Assembly: GCA_027577595.1 (NCBI GenBank)
Contig: JANBRJ010000004.1
Location: 124,001 to 188,000 of the forward strand
DNA length: 64,000 nt
Reading direction: 5' to 3'
Source of the DNA: Coemansia sp. RSA 487
Lineage: Eukaryota > Kickxellomycota > Kickxellomycetes > Kickxellales > Kickxellaceae
Part shown: in pieces, positions 1 to 12,800 of the stretch
How the letters are laid out: the number at the start of each line of letters is the position of its first letter
Position numbering within the stretch: position 1 is the first letter of the stretch
The notes under the pieces: model-generated
Database searches by the model: none
What the model was told of the DNA's origin: nothing
The model's input: only the letters and a program-made list of their open reading frames with translations
Program-made: the position numbers and the translations under genes

Positions 1-909
1 GAAGATGTTCAGAACCTTGAATTGCGCCTTTGCTTTCAGCTGCCGCCCCCAATCGTGCACTACTTCCGCACATCGTTGTTCTTTTTGTCCGCCTCGCAGA
101 CACATACCCACACCCCAGCCCTGCACTGCACTGCCCTGCCCTGCTGCGAACAAGTGGCCCCCTTTTATGCGTGTTCGCTGCTTCTTCTTGGGCTTTCCGT
201 CGGCAATCAAACATGTCAGCCGACGGACGCCATTGCAGATATTGCAGCTGACATTCTGGACATGGCTGTCGCACTGGTTCTTTATTCTCTCCTGGGCTTG
301 CTGAATGCCCACATGTACGGCGCGGCCTTCACACTCAGCAATAAGGCTTCCCCAAAACTTGGCTGCTCAACCGCAGTTGGCTGCGCCTTTCATCTTCATG
401 TTAAACTTTTGATCAGGATGACTTTTCACTTACCCAAGAAAGCTGCCTTCTCGAATGTATGTCGCCTTGCGCTGATTCTCACAACCTTACATCAGACTCT
501 TTTGTCTTCACTTGCCAAATCGCCCATTGTTACTTATATGGTCACGCTTGATTTCGGGTGTGCAAAACTCTGATGCATGCCATCTGTCTCTCCATTTAAG
601 CATTTCTGCTGATTATATTATTCCTTACATATAGAGCTGGAGCAAATGTGATTTATGTGTGTGTATCTGAACACGCGCTGCACAAGCAGATACACCAGTC
701 ACGCTTATTGAGTGATTGTTGCTGTTGGGACCACTATATATCGCAATTGCTCTGTTTACTTGATCGGGCTTTTTATATACAACTGGCCCGGTTCTTTACT
801 ACATGTTTGCATCAATATATGCCAGCACTAATCCCCACTCGAGTCTACGCTGTCTCTCGTTACTTTGTCCGCGTGAATTGCACACATACATACATACATA
901 CATACACAC

Positions 910-964
<55 letters not shown>

Positions 965-1310
965 CAGCGTGCATGTGCTCCCGCGTTCATCTACGCATGC
1001 TGGGATGGTACCAATCCATGCTTGGGCATTCAAAAACAAAAGTACCAGCACCAGCCGAATGTTGCGCCTCCCTCCCTCGGCTCGGCAATTGTTCATCTCA
1101 TTTTCACCGAGAATTCCTCCCTGCTTTTTGCGAAATTTCAAAGTCCGAGCCATCTTGACATGCGCTTTTGCTATATTTCAAATAGCGACATTTCTGCCAC
1201 TAGCCACTTCAAATATTTTTTTACCATATTAAGCCAAAGAAAAAGAAAAAAGAGTGCATGCAAAGAGTACGGTAGCAAGATGATTCACCCCGCCCTTATT
1301 CAATGTTTAA
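1..1310. other. Gene-free stretch at left edge
   Basis: No convincing coding region on either strand: the open frames are short, lack good start contexts, and the longest runs through simple repeats. It contains the CA-rich microsatellite listed separately. The right part is the 3' flank of the capping-protein gene that ends at 1311. Confidence 0.6.
887..968. repeat. CA/CATA-rich microsatellite
   Basis: About 80 bases made almost only of CA, CATA and ACACAT units (TG on the other strand). It changes from CATA tetramers on the left to pure CA on the right. It produces spurious Thr-His or Cys-Val open frames on both strands. Confidence 0.9.
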
Positions 1311-2144
1311 CTATTCGTTGCGGCTTTTGAGTTGGCCAAATAGATCGCGCTGGAGACGCTCCCGGTTCCTTGCCTCGTTGAGATCTGTCGCCGAGCGCAA
1401 GCTGTTCACAATATCGTGCGTCTTGCTAAAGTACACTTCCTGCAGAGAGTTGCGCATCTTGAACTCCATATCCTCAACCATACGCCCGATATTGACGATA
1501 TGCGCGTTTGCATCCTCGACCGGCAGCTCGCGGTCGTCTTGGCGTGTGAGCGAGCCAGACAGATTGATTTCATTGAGGCGGTCGCCCTTGGCCGCCGACG
1601 CCACAGTGTACAGCATCACGGTGCTTGTCAGCTTGTACCGCGCCTGGCGGCCCTTCTCCACCACCTCGATGACGTGAATCGAGTCCCATGAGCCCTTCGA
1701 ACGCACAGTCCCGTCGTTGACCTTCTTTATCAGCACGACGCCTGCAAACGAGTCGTCCATGTCCCACAGGTACACCGAAGAGACGCCGCCCTCGTAGTAC
1801 AGCTCCTTGTATGTGTCGAATGCCTCGTTGGCGGCTATTTCCAGCTTGCGCAGGCGGTCCGAAGGGACGCTGCCGTCAGGCAAGGGTGGGTCGTACTCGT
1901 TGGACCATGGAGACCGGTACGAATCGCCATCGCGGTTGTAGTCGCATACCAAATACTCCTTGCCTTCCGTGGCGTCCTGCCGCACTTTTAGCGGCTGGTC
2001 AACAGCAGATAGCAGGTCCTCGGTCAATTCGGGCATAACTTCCAAAAGTGTCACTAGATTCTCCTCGACATTCTGCGGTGGCAGACGGCGCATTAGGTCT
2101 AGCGCGCAGTCCATCTGCTGCTCGTTCTCATCGTAATCGGCCAT
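1311..2144 (-). CDS. CAP2: F-actin-capping protein subunit beta
   Basis: Beta subunit of the CapZ heterodimer, which caps actin-filament barbed ends at cortical patches. The 277-residue product has the family's usual length and runs unbroken through the hallmark N-terminal segment [13 protein letters not shown] and the later [14 protein letters not shown] and [17 protein letters not shown] segments. The ATG at 2144 (protein start [10 protein letters not shown]) follows an A-rich context (AAAAAAG before ATG); the frame extends 8 codons further upstream only to a GTG, so that was rejected. No introns. Divergent from ERG24, sharing about 530 bp of upstream DNA. Identity is secure from family motifs. 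Confidence 0.95.
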   Translation of the reverse strand: MADYDENEQQMDCALDLMRRLPPQNVEENLVTLLEVMPELTEDLLSAVDQPLKVRQDATEGKEYLVCDYNRDGDSYRSPWSNEYDPPLPDGSVPSDRLRKLEIAANEAFDTYKELYYEGGVSSVYLWDMDDSFAGVVLIKKVNDGTVRSKGSWDSIHVIEVVEKGRQARYKLTSTVMLYTVASAAKGDRLNEINLSGSLTRQDDRELPVEDANAHIVNIGRMVEDMEFKMRNSLQEVYFSKTHDIVNSLRSATDLNEARNRERLQRDLFGQLKSRNE

Positions 2145-2672
2145 CTTTTTTGCAAATGCTGCTGCCACAGAGTGTAAAAGTCGGGGGAAGAAAAAAGGAG
2201 GAATGTATAGTTAAAAGTATAGTTAAAAGTATATATATGCAAAGAGAAGAAACAGTAAATGGAATGGCGCCTTTGTAAATAAGAGGTATGACGATGAATC
2301 CTTTCGCAGGGCTTGAAAGGCTTGCTGGAAAGAGACTATACTATTGTCGATGCTGCTTAGTGCAAACCACCATACACTTTGCACATGTCTATCGAGGGCA
2401 AGCCTATGTTCCGGACCTTGTGCCATTTGGTTTTTGTTAAAAATAGAGCCGGACTTTCCGTTGCTCGATTTTTACTTCTTGGACCGAATTGGCGCTATGG
2501 CCCCGAGGGATTTTTGATATCCCTTGCGTTCCAGCTATAAAATCTCCCCCTTTTGCTGACCCTATCAACGCTTCTTGTCTTTCTACCTTGTTTGCTGGAT
2601 TTCGATTATCACACCTCATATACCCGCCGGAACACATAGCAACAGTATTACTTTATTTATTTCGTTTCAACA
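2145..2672. promoter_or_regulatory. Divergent intergenic promoter, CAP2/ERG24
   Basis: 528 bp between two head-to-head starts, so it must contain both promoters. A short tandem repeat (TATAGTTAAAAG twice, followed by TATATATA) lies at about 2207-2238, close to the CAP2 side. No sterol-response motif could be assigned by eye. Confidence 0.5.
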
Positions 2673-4007
2673 ATGAGCGCCACCAGCAAAAAGCCGCTCA
2701 ATCCGCAGACCAAGCACCGCGAGTTTTTCGGCGTTCCTGGATCAGTCTTCGTCATGGTCATCACGCTTGCGGTGGTCAATATCTGGTACTTTTCGTGCAA
2801 CGAGGAGACCGGGTGCCACCTGCCGACGACGCGCAGCCAATGGACGCACATCATCGACAGCATCGCCGACCACAAGGCGTATCTAAGTGCCGACGCAATC
2901 ACCTACTATGTCCTGTGGTGGGCCTGGCTAGCCATGCTCTACTTTGTCATCCCATGCTCGTCCATACAAGGCACCGTCATGCGCAACGGCCAGCGCCTAC
3001 TGTACCCGATGAACGGGCTGTCCAGCATGCTGGTAACCACAGTAACCGCGCTGCTGGCGTATGCCAAGTACGGACCAGCACCATATCTCTGGATCGCCGA
3101 CCACTATTTTCAGCTGGCGGTGGCAAGCATACTCTTCTCGACCACACAGGCGCTGTTCGTGTATCTGTACTCGTTCCGGCGTTCGTCGCGGGCCTCGCCG
3201 GCAGGATCGAACAAGGAGCCCGTGCTCCTGGCGCTCGCAGGCAACTCCGGCAACCCGATCTACGACTTTTTCATCGGGCGCGAGCTGAACCCACGCGTGT
3301 TCGGCTTGGACCTGAAGTACTTCAACGAGCTGCGGCCCGGGATCATGGGGTGGGTCATCCTGAACGTGAGCTTTGCACTCAAGCAGTACCATGCGTTCGG
3401 TGCGGTGTCCAACTCGATGTGGCTGGCGATTGTGCCGCAGATCGCGTACTGCATCGATACTCTGGTGTTCGAGGACAAGGTGCTGACCACCATGGATATC
3501 ATGACGGACGGGTTCGGATGGATGCTGTCGTTTGGCGACCTGACGTGGGTGCCGTGCATGTACTCGCTCCAGGCGCGGTACCTCTCGTTCCACCCCGTAC
3601 GCCACTCGTTGTGGGCCACCACGCTTATCGGCGCGCTTGCAGCCGGCTCGTTCTTGGTCTTCCGGCTGAGCAACTACCAGAAGAATGCGTTCCGCACCAA
3701 CCCGAACGACCCAGCACTAAAGCACCTCAAGTACATCACAACCGAGGCCGGCAGTAAGCTCCTTATAAGCGGGTGGTGGGGGCTGGCACGGCATATCAAC
3801 TACACGGGTGACTGGATGTATGGTCTGGCGCAATGCATGGCCACGGGCTTCGATACCCCGATGACGTACTTCTTCTCCGTATATTTCCTGGTTCTTCTTC
3901 TCCACCGCAACTACCGCGACGAGTGCAAGTGCCGCGAAAAGTACAAAAAGGACTGGATCAGGTACTGCGAGCTTGTTCCTTACCTGTTCATACCCTATGT
4001 GATCTGA
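2673..4007 (+). CDS. ERG24: Delta(14)-sterol reductase (ERG24 family)
   Basis: Membrane enzyme of the ER that reduces the C14 double bond left after lanosterol demethylation in ergosterol synthesis, using NADPH. The 444-residue protein fits the ERG4/ERG24 family: several hydrophobic segments, the YDFFIGRELNPR and FNELRPG motifs around residues 205-230, the second family signature (GWWGLARHINYTGDW) near 370, and the C-terminal block LLHRNYRDECKCREKY...CELVPYLFIPYVI. FNELRPG and the two signatures favour ERG24 over ERG4, whose equivalent blocks differ. ATG at 2673 in context CAACAATGAGC. Single exon. Convergent with the GAS1-type gene, 144 bp apart. Confidence 0.92.
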   Translation: MSATSKKPLNPQTKHREFFGVPGSVFVMVITLAVVNIWYFSCNEETGCHLPTTRSQWTHIIDSIADHKAYLSADAITYYVLWWAWLAMLYFVIPCSSIQGTVMRNGQRLLYPMNGLSSMLVTTVTALLAYAKYGPAPYLWIADHYFQLAVASILFSTTQALFVYLYSFRRSSRASPAGSNKEPVLLALAGNSGNPIYDFFIGRELNPRVFGLDLKYFNELRPGIMGWVILNVSFALKQYHAFGAVSNSMWLAIVPQIAYCIDTLVFEDKVLTTMDIMTDGFGWMLSFGDLTWVPCMYSLQARYLSFHPVRHSLWATTLIGALAAGSFLVFRLSNYQKNAFRTNPNDPALKHLKYITTEAGSKLLISGWWGLARHINYTGDWMYGLAQCMATGFDTPMTYFFSVYFLVLLLHRNYRDECKCREKYKKDWIRYCELVPYLFIPYVI

Positions 4008-4151
4008 CAACACATATGGAGCTACATATTTTCCCACCGACTACTTGATAATGTGTTTTTATAAAGTTGCAAGAAACTAAAGGCAAAGCCAAGTATGGAC
4101 TAAAAAAATAGCTATTAGAAGAGCCATGGAGATGGGGGAGGAAGAATGGCA

Positions 4152-5711
4152 TTAGAAAATGGCGGCCCAGGCGGCAACTGCCACAGCGCCAGCAGAGAAC
4201 GCCTTCAAGGTAGCGTCTGCGCCGGAGGTGTGCGAACCCGAGTCCGAGCTGGAGTTGTCGGACGAGTCGCTGCTGGTGTTTCCGGTGCTGCTGCCAGTGC
4301 CTTTGGAGCAGGACGAGTCGCTGCTGAGCGAGGGCTTGGTAAGAGATGCGAATCCGTTAAAGTCGCACGACCCGTCGACGCCGCGCTGGCTATTGTACCA
4401 CGCATTCATGACCCACGAGACGCGCTGGATGGTGTTGCAGAACGAGTACTTACCGTACGTGCCAGCCTCACCATCGCCGATAACCTCGGCGCACGAAATG
4501 GTGCCGCAGACTGTGCCAAAGATGCTCGACACGTCCTGGCCAAACTGATCCAGCTCTTTGGTACCGGTAGGCATCTCGGTGGTCTTGCTGACACAGTACA
4601 GGGACTTCATCATACACTCGCACGTAGCGTTCGAGGGCGTCGGCGGCAGAACATCGCTGGCCAGCCACGAGTTGGCCGCGCTGACCTCGGGGCACGACTG
4701 CATCTTGCCACTGGGAGAGTAGCTGCTCATCGACTTCCCAGAGGGCTTGACGGCAGCCAGTGCGCTTTTGAAGTTGTTGTAATCAGCCGTCTTTGTCACG
4801 GTGTTGCCGCTGATGCTGACAAGCCCGTATTCGTTGCTCTCCTCGACATACTCATAGACAAACGCACCAGAGAACACACCGTCCATGTCGGAACCGTAGA
4901 TGGAGGCGATCTCAGGGAACGTGCGTGGCTGAACTTTGTTGCAGCCGTACTCAGTAAGAACGGCAGGCACGTCCCAGTTGGTGAAATTCTTGACCACACT
5001 CGCATATCCCGAGGTGTCGAATGTAACGCTGTCGCCGCACCACTCGTAGAGATTGAGACCGTAGAAATCGGCCTGCTCCTCTGTGGAGCCGCAGTCAAAG
5101 TAAGTCTGCATCTGCCAGCGGATGTCGGCATCGTCGTTGGCAGCGTACCCAACAGGCACAGACAGGCCCTTGGACTTGATGTACGCCTTGATGTCGCGCA
5201 GCGCGCCCTTGACAAACGCCGATGCGTTAGTGTTGTTAGCCTGGTTGGCGACCTCGTTACCAGCAAGGAAGCCAAGCATGTTGTCGTATGCGCCGAACGT
5301 GTCGACCTTGCTTTGGAAGTAGCCCAGCAAATCGACGTCGTACGATGGGTTGCTGCGGTCGATAGACTCGTTGGGCGTGCCCAGATCCAGCAGAACGTAG
5401 ATGCCAGCATCCGCAAGCATATTCATGCAGTCGTCATGGTTCCCAAAGGGCTCGGTCTGGTAGATGCGGACGGCATTGACGCCCAGGTCCTTGAGATACG
5501 GGACGTCGCGCGTGCAAATGGACTTGTCGGCCAGTGGGTCGCGGTAGGTGCTGGTCGACGTGATGTCGGGCTGGTAGTCGACGCCCTTGATGAAGAACTG
5601 GTCGCCGGTTTTGCTATCGAACCACTTGGACCCCTTGATGACAAGCGGGTTGATAGCCATTGCCTGCGAGGCAAGGCCAAGGATTGAGAGCGAGGTAAGG
5701 CTAGCGCGCAT
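4152..5711 (-). CDS. GPI-anchored 1,3-beta-glucanosyltransferase (GH72, GAS1 type)
   Basis: Cell-surface transglycosylase that elongates 1,3-beta-glucan chains made by FKS. From the ATG at 5711 the protein has 519 residues: signal peptide 1-19 (ends ASQAMA), GH72 domain about 22-320 with acid/base glutamate E153 in GNE and nucleophile E254 in LTEYGCN, a Cys-rich X8/CBM43 module about 345-455 (many cysteines, CECMMKSLYC), a Ser/Thr-rich stretch, and a hydrophobic C-terminal tail typical of a GPI signal. This is the subfamily with the Cys box, as in yeast Gas1/Gas2. The open frame continues 7 codons upstream to a TTG only. It lies head-to-head with FKS1 across 4.2 kb. Confidence 0.95.
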   Translation of the reverse strand: MRASLTSLSILGLASQAMAINPLVIKGSKWFDSKTGDQFFIKGVDYQPDITSTSTYRDPLADKSICTRDVPYLKDLGVNAVRIYQTEPFGNHDDCMNMLADAGIYVLLDLGTPNESIDRSNPSYDVDLLGYFQSKVDTFGAYDNMLGFLAGNEVANQANNTNASAFVKGALRDIKAYIKSKGLSVPVGYAANDDADIRWQMQTYFDCGSTEEQADFYGLNLYEWCGDSVTFDTSGYASVVKNFTNWDVPAVLTEYGCNKVQPRTFPEIASIYGSDMDGVFSGAFVYEYVEESNEYGLVSISGNTVTKTADYNNFKSALAAVKPSGKSMSSYSPSGKMQSCPEVSAANSWLASDVLPPTPSNATCECMMKSLYCVSKTTEMPTGTKELDQFGQDVSSIFGTVCGTISCAEVIGDGEAGTYGKYSFCNTIQRVSWVMNAWYNSQRGVDGSCDFNGFASLTKPSLSSDSSCSKGTGSSTGNTSSDSSDNSSSDSGSHTSGADATLKAFSAGAVAVAAWAAIF

Positions 5712-8700
5712 TGTGCAGGCTACTACTTCCAAGGTCGAGGTCGTTAAAAGGGGAAATACGAAAGGAGAATATGAAGATGAAAATGAGAAAGGAAGAAAAG
5801 CTGGTGATAGTAGCTTTGGCCGGAAAAATGAGAAAGGAATAAAGGAAGAGTTCTATCGCTTGTGGAAAATAGAGAAAGATGGAAAACAAAAGAGAAGGAA
5901 AGACCAGAAAAAGACCAGCCTGCTTGCATGCAGCGAGAGAAATGGTATGGTCCTGTGTTTTCGAAAATACAAAAACAACGTTTATAGAGCGTATCATCTC
6001 CGCTGTGCTTGGGTGGGTGTATATTTATTTATAAACCGGCTTTGCAATAATTGGGTGGCAAAAAAACAGTGCGGATATTGTTCCGTGGCTGCTGGCATTG
6101 CCCTTTCCTTCCAGTCTGTCATTCGTTGCACAAGGCGTGTTTCATGATAGAGTGTGAATTGTGTTGTGCTTTACACGCGGCGGCAGTGCACAAAGAGAAA
6201 ACGAATGTGGGACACAATAATGATCAAGACACGAACATGGTTCAAAGCTCCCCCAGTCTGAGCGACAAACTGCTTGGCCAGTCCAAACGAAATGAACAAC
6301 TCAGCCAGCCTCTGGCAGCGGTTGCGCTCATTCTGGCTACCACCACAGCGAAAAATGATCTTTGGTCTCTATCCAAAGTATCGTCACTATTACGTAGTCC
6401 ATGTATGTGTATCTCCACAGCCGGCTCAGACTATGTTGCTTGGAGCCGTGGTGCTGCAGAAAAATGCGGAAATATTCCCCATGCTCCGTTAAAGTTGCAT
6501 AGCCTTCATTATCGCACTTTTTGCCAAGACATATCCAACTTTGCACAATAACCAGCGCTGTATTTGCTGGAGTTTGTTCTTGCAAAGGTTTGGTAATCGC
6601 AGTAACTCCAAGGCAACTAAAATGCTGTCTCTGAACAAACAACAACGTTATTGCCCTATTCTCTCGTGCAATTTAGATGCTACTGCGTATGTCGCAGCGC
6701 CAAACGTTGCAGCAGCCTTTTAGATCTTCAGCTCATCGCACCAATCCCTGAATCACAGAGCAGGCGGACTTTGACTGCAAAAAGAGGGATGCAAACGAAG
6801 ATCAGCAACACAACAAAAAAAAGCCCAAACACGCGCTTGTGGTAGTGCCAGAAATAGTTTTTCTATCACACGGAACCCCCAAAGAAAATCTCACTTGTGT
6901 GTGGATGAGGTTGATCGGCAAGACTGCAGACCAGTTTGTGGTGTGGCTGCAGGCCAATGGATTTCGATGTTCTCACTCAATAGCCTCCGCATCTGGCTGA
7001 TAGAGTACCAAAAAAAGGCGAAAACAAAAAAGTTGTGGTTTTATTTCGAGACAAACACTTCCAGGTATATCTTCAATTGGGGAAGTTAACACTGAGAGCT
7101 GCGCCAGACTGTTTAGGGTGGAAATGGCCGATCCTGCTGCCCGGGTCTGCCTGTCCAATCGCGAGCAGCTGGAGCTGAATTTGACATCTGTGCCTATCGG
7201 CAAAAAGAAACATGTTTGCTGTGATGCTATCCTTGTCAAACGATGGGAGAAGAGGGTTGCGATGAAGAACTGAAAAGCCTGTCACCGAGTGGGCAGCCAG
7301 CTAACCAGAGAAACCACAACCACCATCTTTAGCAGGCGGACTTAGTTTGCTGCATGTTGTGCAGAAACCTTTCATATTGATGCGAGCCCATCAAACTGCC
7401 TTTGTAACCCAAATTCCAAAAACTGCAAAGATTTCTGCTGCAAGCAAACCGCCTCTTTTATTTTGCCCTTTTTCATCTCTGCCCTGGTCTCCTTCCTTGC
7501 TTTCTCGCCTCTCTTGCTTCTCTAAACACGCAATCCTTTTATTTCGCAAACATCTTTAACTCTGCTCTCCCTAGGGCTTCTGCATCCGCTTCCGAAACAG
7601 CATTGCCTGAGCTTTTTTCACATTCCTCCCAACATTCTTCTCTCTCCCCATCGTCCCCACCTCCCTGCTGCTGCTTCTCTGCTAGCTTCCTATATACGCA
7701 TTTCGTGCGCCAGAGAGGCCGCTGGAACAAGCGTGTTTTGTAACCAGAAAGCAAGTCTAACTTTTCCGTTTTTATCATCGCTTTACAGACCCTATTTCGA
7801 GAGAATTTTTCTCCCTTTCAAAAACGCGGGACTGGCAGAGGATCTCGCTTAGTTCCTCTCTTCTCCAATACACGCCACTATTTTTTGCGTTTCTGACCAC
7901 CACTTTTAACGACGGTTTTGCTATTTATTCTACTTCAGCGATAACTTGCCAGTTGATTTTCCTGGAAAAAGTCTCGAATATCTAACAGGACTCGCTGACA
8001 CGGCAGTTTGATCAGAAACGACTGCAGCCTTGTGGCAGCCACACAGCCTTTCCTTTCGACAAAGCTATTCTCGTCGACTTTCTCTGTTCTGCGGCTTTTT
8101 TCTTCATATCTTCTGCGATATCGAGGCGTAAACAACGGCTTGTTGGCGTTTTGTTTTCAAACACCACGCAAGAGTAAGTACACCACGCAATATGCTAAGC
8201 GCATTGCGGGGCGATTGTAGTAGTATGTCGATAGAATGTAGACAAAACAAACGCACAGTCTTGTATGATGGTGCTTGAGAACAACAATAACAACAGTAGG
8301 CTGGCGTGCTGTACTTAGCTTGTGGGTGGTTCTGTTTTTGGCGATTTGGCTATTGAGAACCGCAAGTCACAACAATGGCAGTCATATTGTATACGCTGGC
8401 CAAGTGCTTGTATGGGCGTTATTGTTGCGAGGCTGCGCTTTTTGCCTATTCTACGCCATTGTTTTTCCTTGTCGATATTTTGGTATCCACAGCAACAAGA
8501 CACAGCAAGTAGGCTCTCCTTTTTGGCCTGCGTCTGCGTTTTGCTGCCATAGCGTCTTTTATTCCAGGAATGAAGCCAGCAATCCTGGTTTTTTTTCCTT
8601 TTGGTGCTACTGCTTTCCTTTATTTCTGACACGGGCACCTGCTATTCTCCCCCTCAGAAAAAAAAAACAAACGCCACCATCGCTATTAGTAGGACCGCCC

Positions 8701-9894
8701 ACCAAAATTCCACCCACAGCCCATCATGATAAATGCAAGGCGTCAAATGAGCATAATCGCAGGAAACGACAGTGTTGTGTGTTGCTGTGGGTGTTCTCTC
8801 AGTGTCATGCTATCTGTATCTCCAGCCTGAAGCCCACAAATATCCAACCTGCTGGGCGTATCATCTTTGCTTGGCATTCTGCCACTTTTTGGCGGCTAAA
8901 GAGCTTGCGATCTGTGCTATACAATGACATTCCGGTACAACTTCACAAATAATCCACTGCGTGCTCCTCTTTCTCCCTCCTTTCAGCTTGAATTCAGATA
9001 TTGTTTGTCTTTGGCAAACACGTCGTTGAGGCTTCATTTAGATACTGCCTTTTTCACTCCCCCCTCCTTGTTTGGATTTTCAGTTGCGCAACAATCGCGA
9101 CGCTTTTGTCGCACACTATTTTTTCCTCTGCTTGCTAAGCATAACCTTTTTGTGTATCTGCCCGTATATAACACTAGTCCACTCTCTCTCCTGTCTCAGA
9201 CCAGCAGATAGATACCTGTTTTGCTTCTGCTTTCGCTTTACCCTTCTTTCCAACACTTCTCTACTCTATCGGCACGTTCTTATTTTGTATTGTTTGCCTA
9301 TCCATCAGGTGACGACGACGCCAGCCAGCAAAGCAAGGCGGCCATACACACAAGGCAGATAGACACAAGCCAGTGCGTACGTGCCATATATGCCAAATGA
9401 CCTGATGCATGCCCTATTCTCCTTGTATATTTGATTGGCATTTCGTTTATCTTTTGCCGAATGAATGATCCATCTGGTTCTGTTCTTTGCACACGCGTCC
9501 CTGGCATACTCCTTTGTATGCAGCTCACTCTTCCGATGCATGGCTTGATAAATTATAGTGTATCCGATAAGGAAGGATCATTGGTTTTTCTCTGAGTGTC
9601 CGCTGCTTGCGGTACCACCACGTCATCATACTCCTCCATTTATCAATAGTGCCATTTCGGCACTGTGATTCATCTGCCGTATATAATACCAAAGCTTTTT
9701 TCTTAGAGCAGATAACGTACCTGGATTCAAATTACTACTACTATCCTCCATCTCCCGGCTTTAATCTTCCTTTCTGTTGCTGTTTGAGTTTGTTATTTAC
9801 GCTGACACACCGACTCATTTTACTAATAGCGCACATTCTTTGTTTTTTGTTTTCATAATTTCGTATCTGAATCTCTAGATAGTTATTGTTGCAA
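5712..9894. promoter_or_regulatory. 4.2 kb gene-free region between GAS1-type gene and FKS1
   Basis: No supportable gene was found on either strand; the longest open frames (for example 8275-8952) begin with TTG or lack codon bias. The half next to FKS1 (about 7420-9890) is strongly pyrimidine-rich with many CTCC/TTTC runs, as in long fungal promoters or 5' leaders. The two genes diverge from this region, so it should contain both promoters and possibly a long FKS1 leader. No tRNA or snRNA could be recognised. Confidence 0.5.
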
Positions 9895-12800
9895 ATGTCA
9901 AACAACAACTATTACGGCGGCGATCATAGGCAGCAGCAGCAGCATGGCCAATACGACAATGTTCCGCCCACCCAGTATCTGGGCAACGGCGGTCATGGCC
10001 ATGGTCGTGACCCGCATGAGAACGATCCTTATGGAGAAGGCGCCTATGATGACTACGACCGCCCCGATTCCTTTGACGTCTCTTACTACACACGGGAGGC
10101 CGAAGATAATGACAACATATACATGGCTGGAACTAGCGGCCACGGAGCTGGCGGGCACCACGACGATGGCCCGAGTCTGCTCAGCCCTGACGGCCCGATG
10201 CCTCAGGGGCCGATGATGGGCGACCTTCCGCCCCGCAGACGCCGCAACGGCAGGAACCGCGACTCTGACATTGACTCTGTCAGCGATGGCGCGTACTCGA
10301 TGCGCTCGTCGCTTGTACGCACACCAGCTTCACATGCATCGAATGACATTGACATTTTTGGCGCATACCGCAACACTGCTGCGCCCGGTCTGGCCGATGA
10401 CGGCCGGTACGCGTCATATGCTCCATCGACAGAGTCGCTGATCCACATGCTTGAGAACAAAAAGGCCTATCGTCCGACGGGTTCGGTGACTTCCTTTTCT
10501 CGCAGCGCATCGTGGGTTTCCAACGGCAATGGCGGTCTCCTCGAGTTCCAGAATGCTGATGCGTTCCTCAACGCGGACGCACCCTACCCTGCCTGGAGCG
10601 ACCCGAACCAGATTCCGCTTTCCAAGGAGGAGATTGAGGACATCTTTCGCGAGCTGGCGACAAAGCTTGGCTTCCAGCAGGACAATATGCGCAACATGTA
10701 CGATGCAATGATGACAATGCTCGACTCACGCGCGTCACGCATGAGTCCTACGATGGCGCTCCTTATGCTGCACGCCGACTACATTGGCGGCGACCACGCA
10801 AACTACAGGCGCTGGTTCTTCTCTGCACAGCTGGATCACGACACTCCCCCTGTGCGTGAGCACATTGATCCCAAGCAACAGCATGAGCTGCTCGGCGAGG
10901 AAAGCACCGACCCGCGCAAGGACACGCCTGCGGCGTTTGTCGAAAAGTGGCGCGCGCAAATGAACGCTCTGTCGCAATACGAGCGTGCCCGCCAGGTTGC
11001 TCTTTGGATGCTTATATGGGGCGAGGCCGGCAACTTGCGCTACACGGCGGAGCTTCTCTGCTTCTTGTTCAAGGTCGCCGATGACTATGTAAAATCGCCC
11101 ACGGCCCAGCAGCGTGTTGAGCCTGCGCCCGAGGGCGAATACCTGTGCAACATCATCTGCCCCTTGTACAACTTTTTGCGCGACGAGGGCTACGAGATTG
11201 TCAATGGCAAGTACCTGAAGCGCGAGCGCGACCATGCAAAGACCATTGGCTACGACGACATCAACGAGCTGTTCTGGACGCCCGAGGGGCTCCGGTGCAT
11301 CAAGTTTGACGATAAGACCCTGCTTATGGACGCGGCCCCCCACGAGCGCTGGTCTCGTATGAAGGATGTCAACTGGGAAAAGTCCTTTACCAAGACCTAC
11401 AAGGAGCGCCGCACCATGTGGCACTTTATGACCAACTTTTCGCGTGTCTGGGTCATGCACATTACGGTGTACTGGTACTACATTATCTACGTGGCCAATT
11501 TTATCTACGATCCGTTCTTTGAGATGCACGATGTCCAGTCGACGGTTGGCAAGGACAAGGGCGTAATCCCCGACCTGCCCAACCAGGACGTCAAGCGCTA
11601 CACGCTGATGGCTGCTGGCGGTGCTCTTGCGCCGTTTATCTGCCTTGTTGGTGCGATTGCAGAGATGTTTTTTGTGCCTGTCAACAAGCACAACCAGCGC
11701 GCGCTCTGGCTGCGTCTGCTCTTGTTCGTTCTTATCCTTGCTGCCGATATTGCTCCTTCATTTTGGGCGTGGGGCCAGGGTAATGACCCCAACTACGACT
11801 GGTCCAGCGTTGACTACTCTGCCATATACCAGAAGAAGGCGCCAGCTAAGTTGGACAGCCCAGACTCGAGCAAGGTATCGCTCTGGAAGGCCGCGCGTGC
11901 TGTCTCCATTGTGCAGTTTATCTACTCGGTTCTGTTCACCATCTTCCTGACACTGATGCCTCCTTCGCTTATCTTCAAGCCGCGCAAGAAGAACCGCAAT
12001 AGCCGCGGCCTTATTAACAGGACCTTTGCAGGAAACTTCCCTCCGCTCAAGATTGCAGCGCGCTCTATCTCTCTGTCCTTGTGGGGAGCAATTTTCCTTT
12101 GCAAATACGTCGAGTCATACTTCTTCCTTGCCTTGTCGTTCAAGGATCCCTTCCGTTGGCTGTACCAGTTCCACCAGGACGGCTCTCTGTGCAGCGAGCG
12201 GTTTATCGGCAGCAAGCTCTGCGAGAACCAGAATTACATAACCCTGGCTTTCATGCTGATGCTTGATCTTTTGCTGTTCTTCCTCGATACATATCTGTGG
12301 TACGTCGTGTGGAACACAATCTTCTCGGTTGCGCGCTCGTTCTACCTTGGGATTTCGATCTGGACGCCCTGGCGCAACGTGTTCTCGCGGCTTCCGAAGC
12401 GCATCTACGCAAAGATCCTCGCCACTGCAGACATGGAGGTCAAGTACAAGCCCAAGGTCCTCTGCTCGCAGATCTGGAATGCAGTGGTCATCTCGATGTA
12501 CCGCGAGCATCTCCTTTCCGTTGACCATGTTCAGAAGCTTCTCTACCAGCAGGTGACCAGCGACGAGGACGGCAAGCGCACGCTGAAGCCCCCGGCGTTC
12601 TTTGTGTCGCAGGACGACGCAGCCTTCAACCAGGAGTTCTACCCATCACATTCCGAGGCCGAGCGCCGTATCTCATTCTTTGCGCAGTCGCTGTCGTCTG
12701 TCCTCCCCGAGCCCGTTCCTGTTGAGAACATGCCCACCTTTACTGTGTTCACGCCGCACTACTCGGAAAAGATTCTGATGTCGCTCCGTGAGATCATCCG

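Noticed and set aside
860-1232. Thr-His and Cys-Val repeat proteins on both strands
   Set aside because: Direct translation of the CA microsatellite; no start context or conserved flanks.
4146-5687. 513-codon plus-strand frame antisense to the GAS1-type gene
   Set aside because: Shadow of a GC-rich coding strand; the minus strand carries all GH72 and X8 motifs.
8275-8952. 225-codon open frame upstream of FKS1
   Set aside because: Starts with TTG, lacks codon bias, has no recognisable motif and lies in pyrimidine-rich promoter-like DNA.
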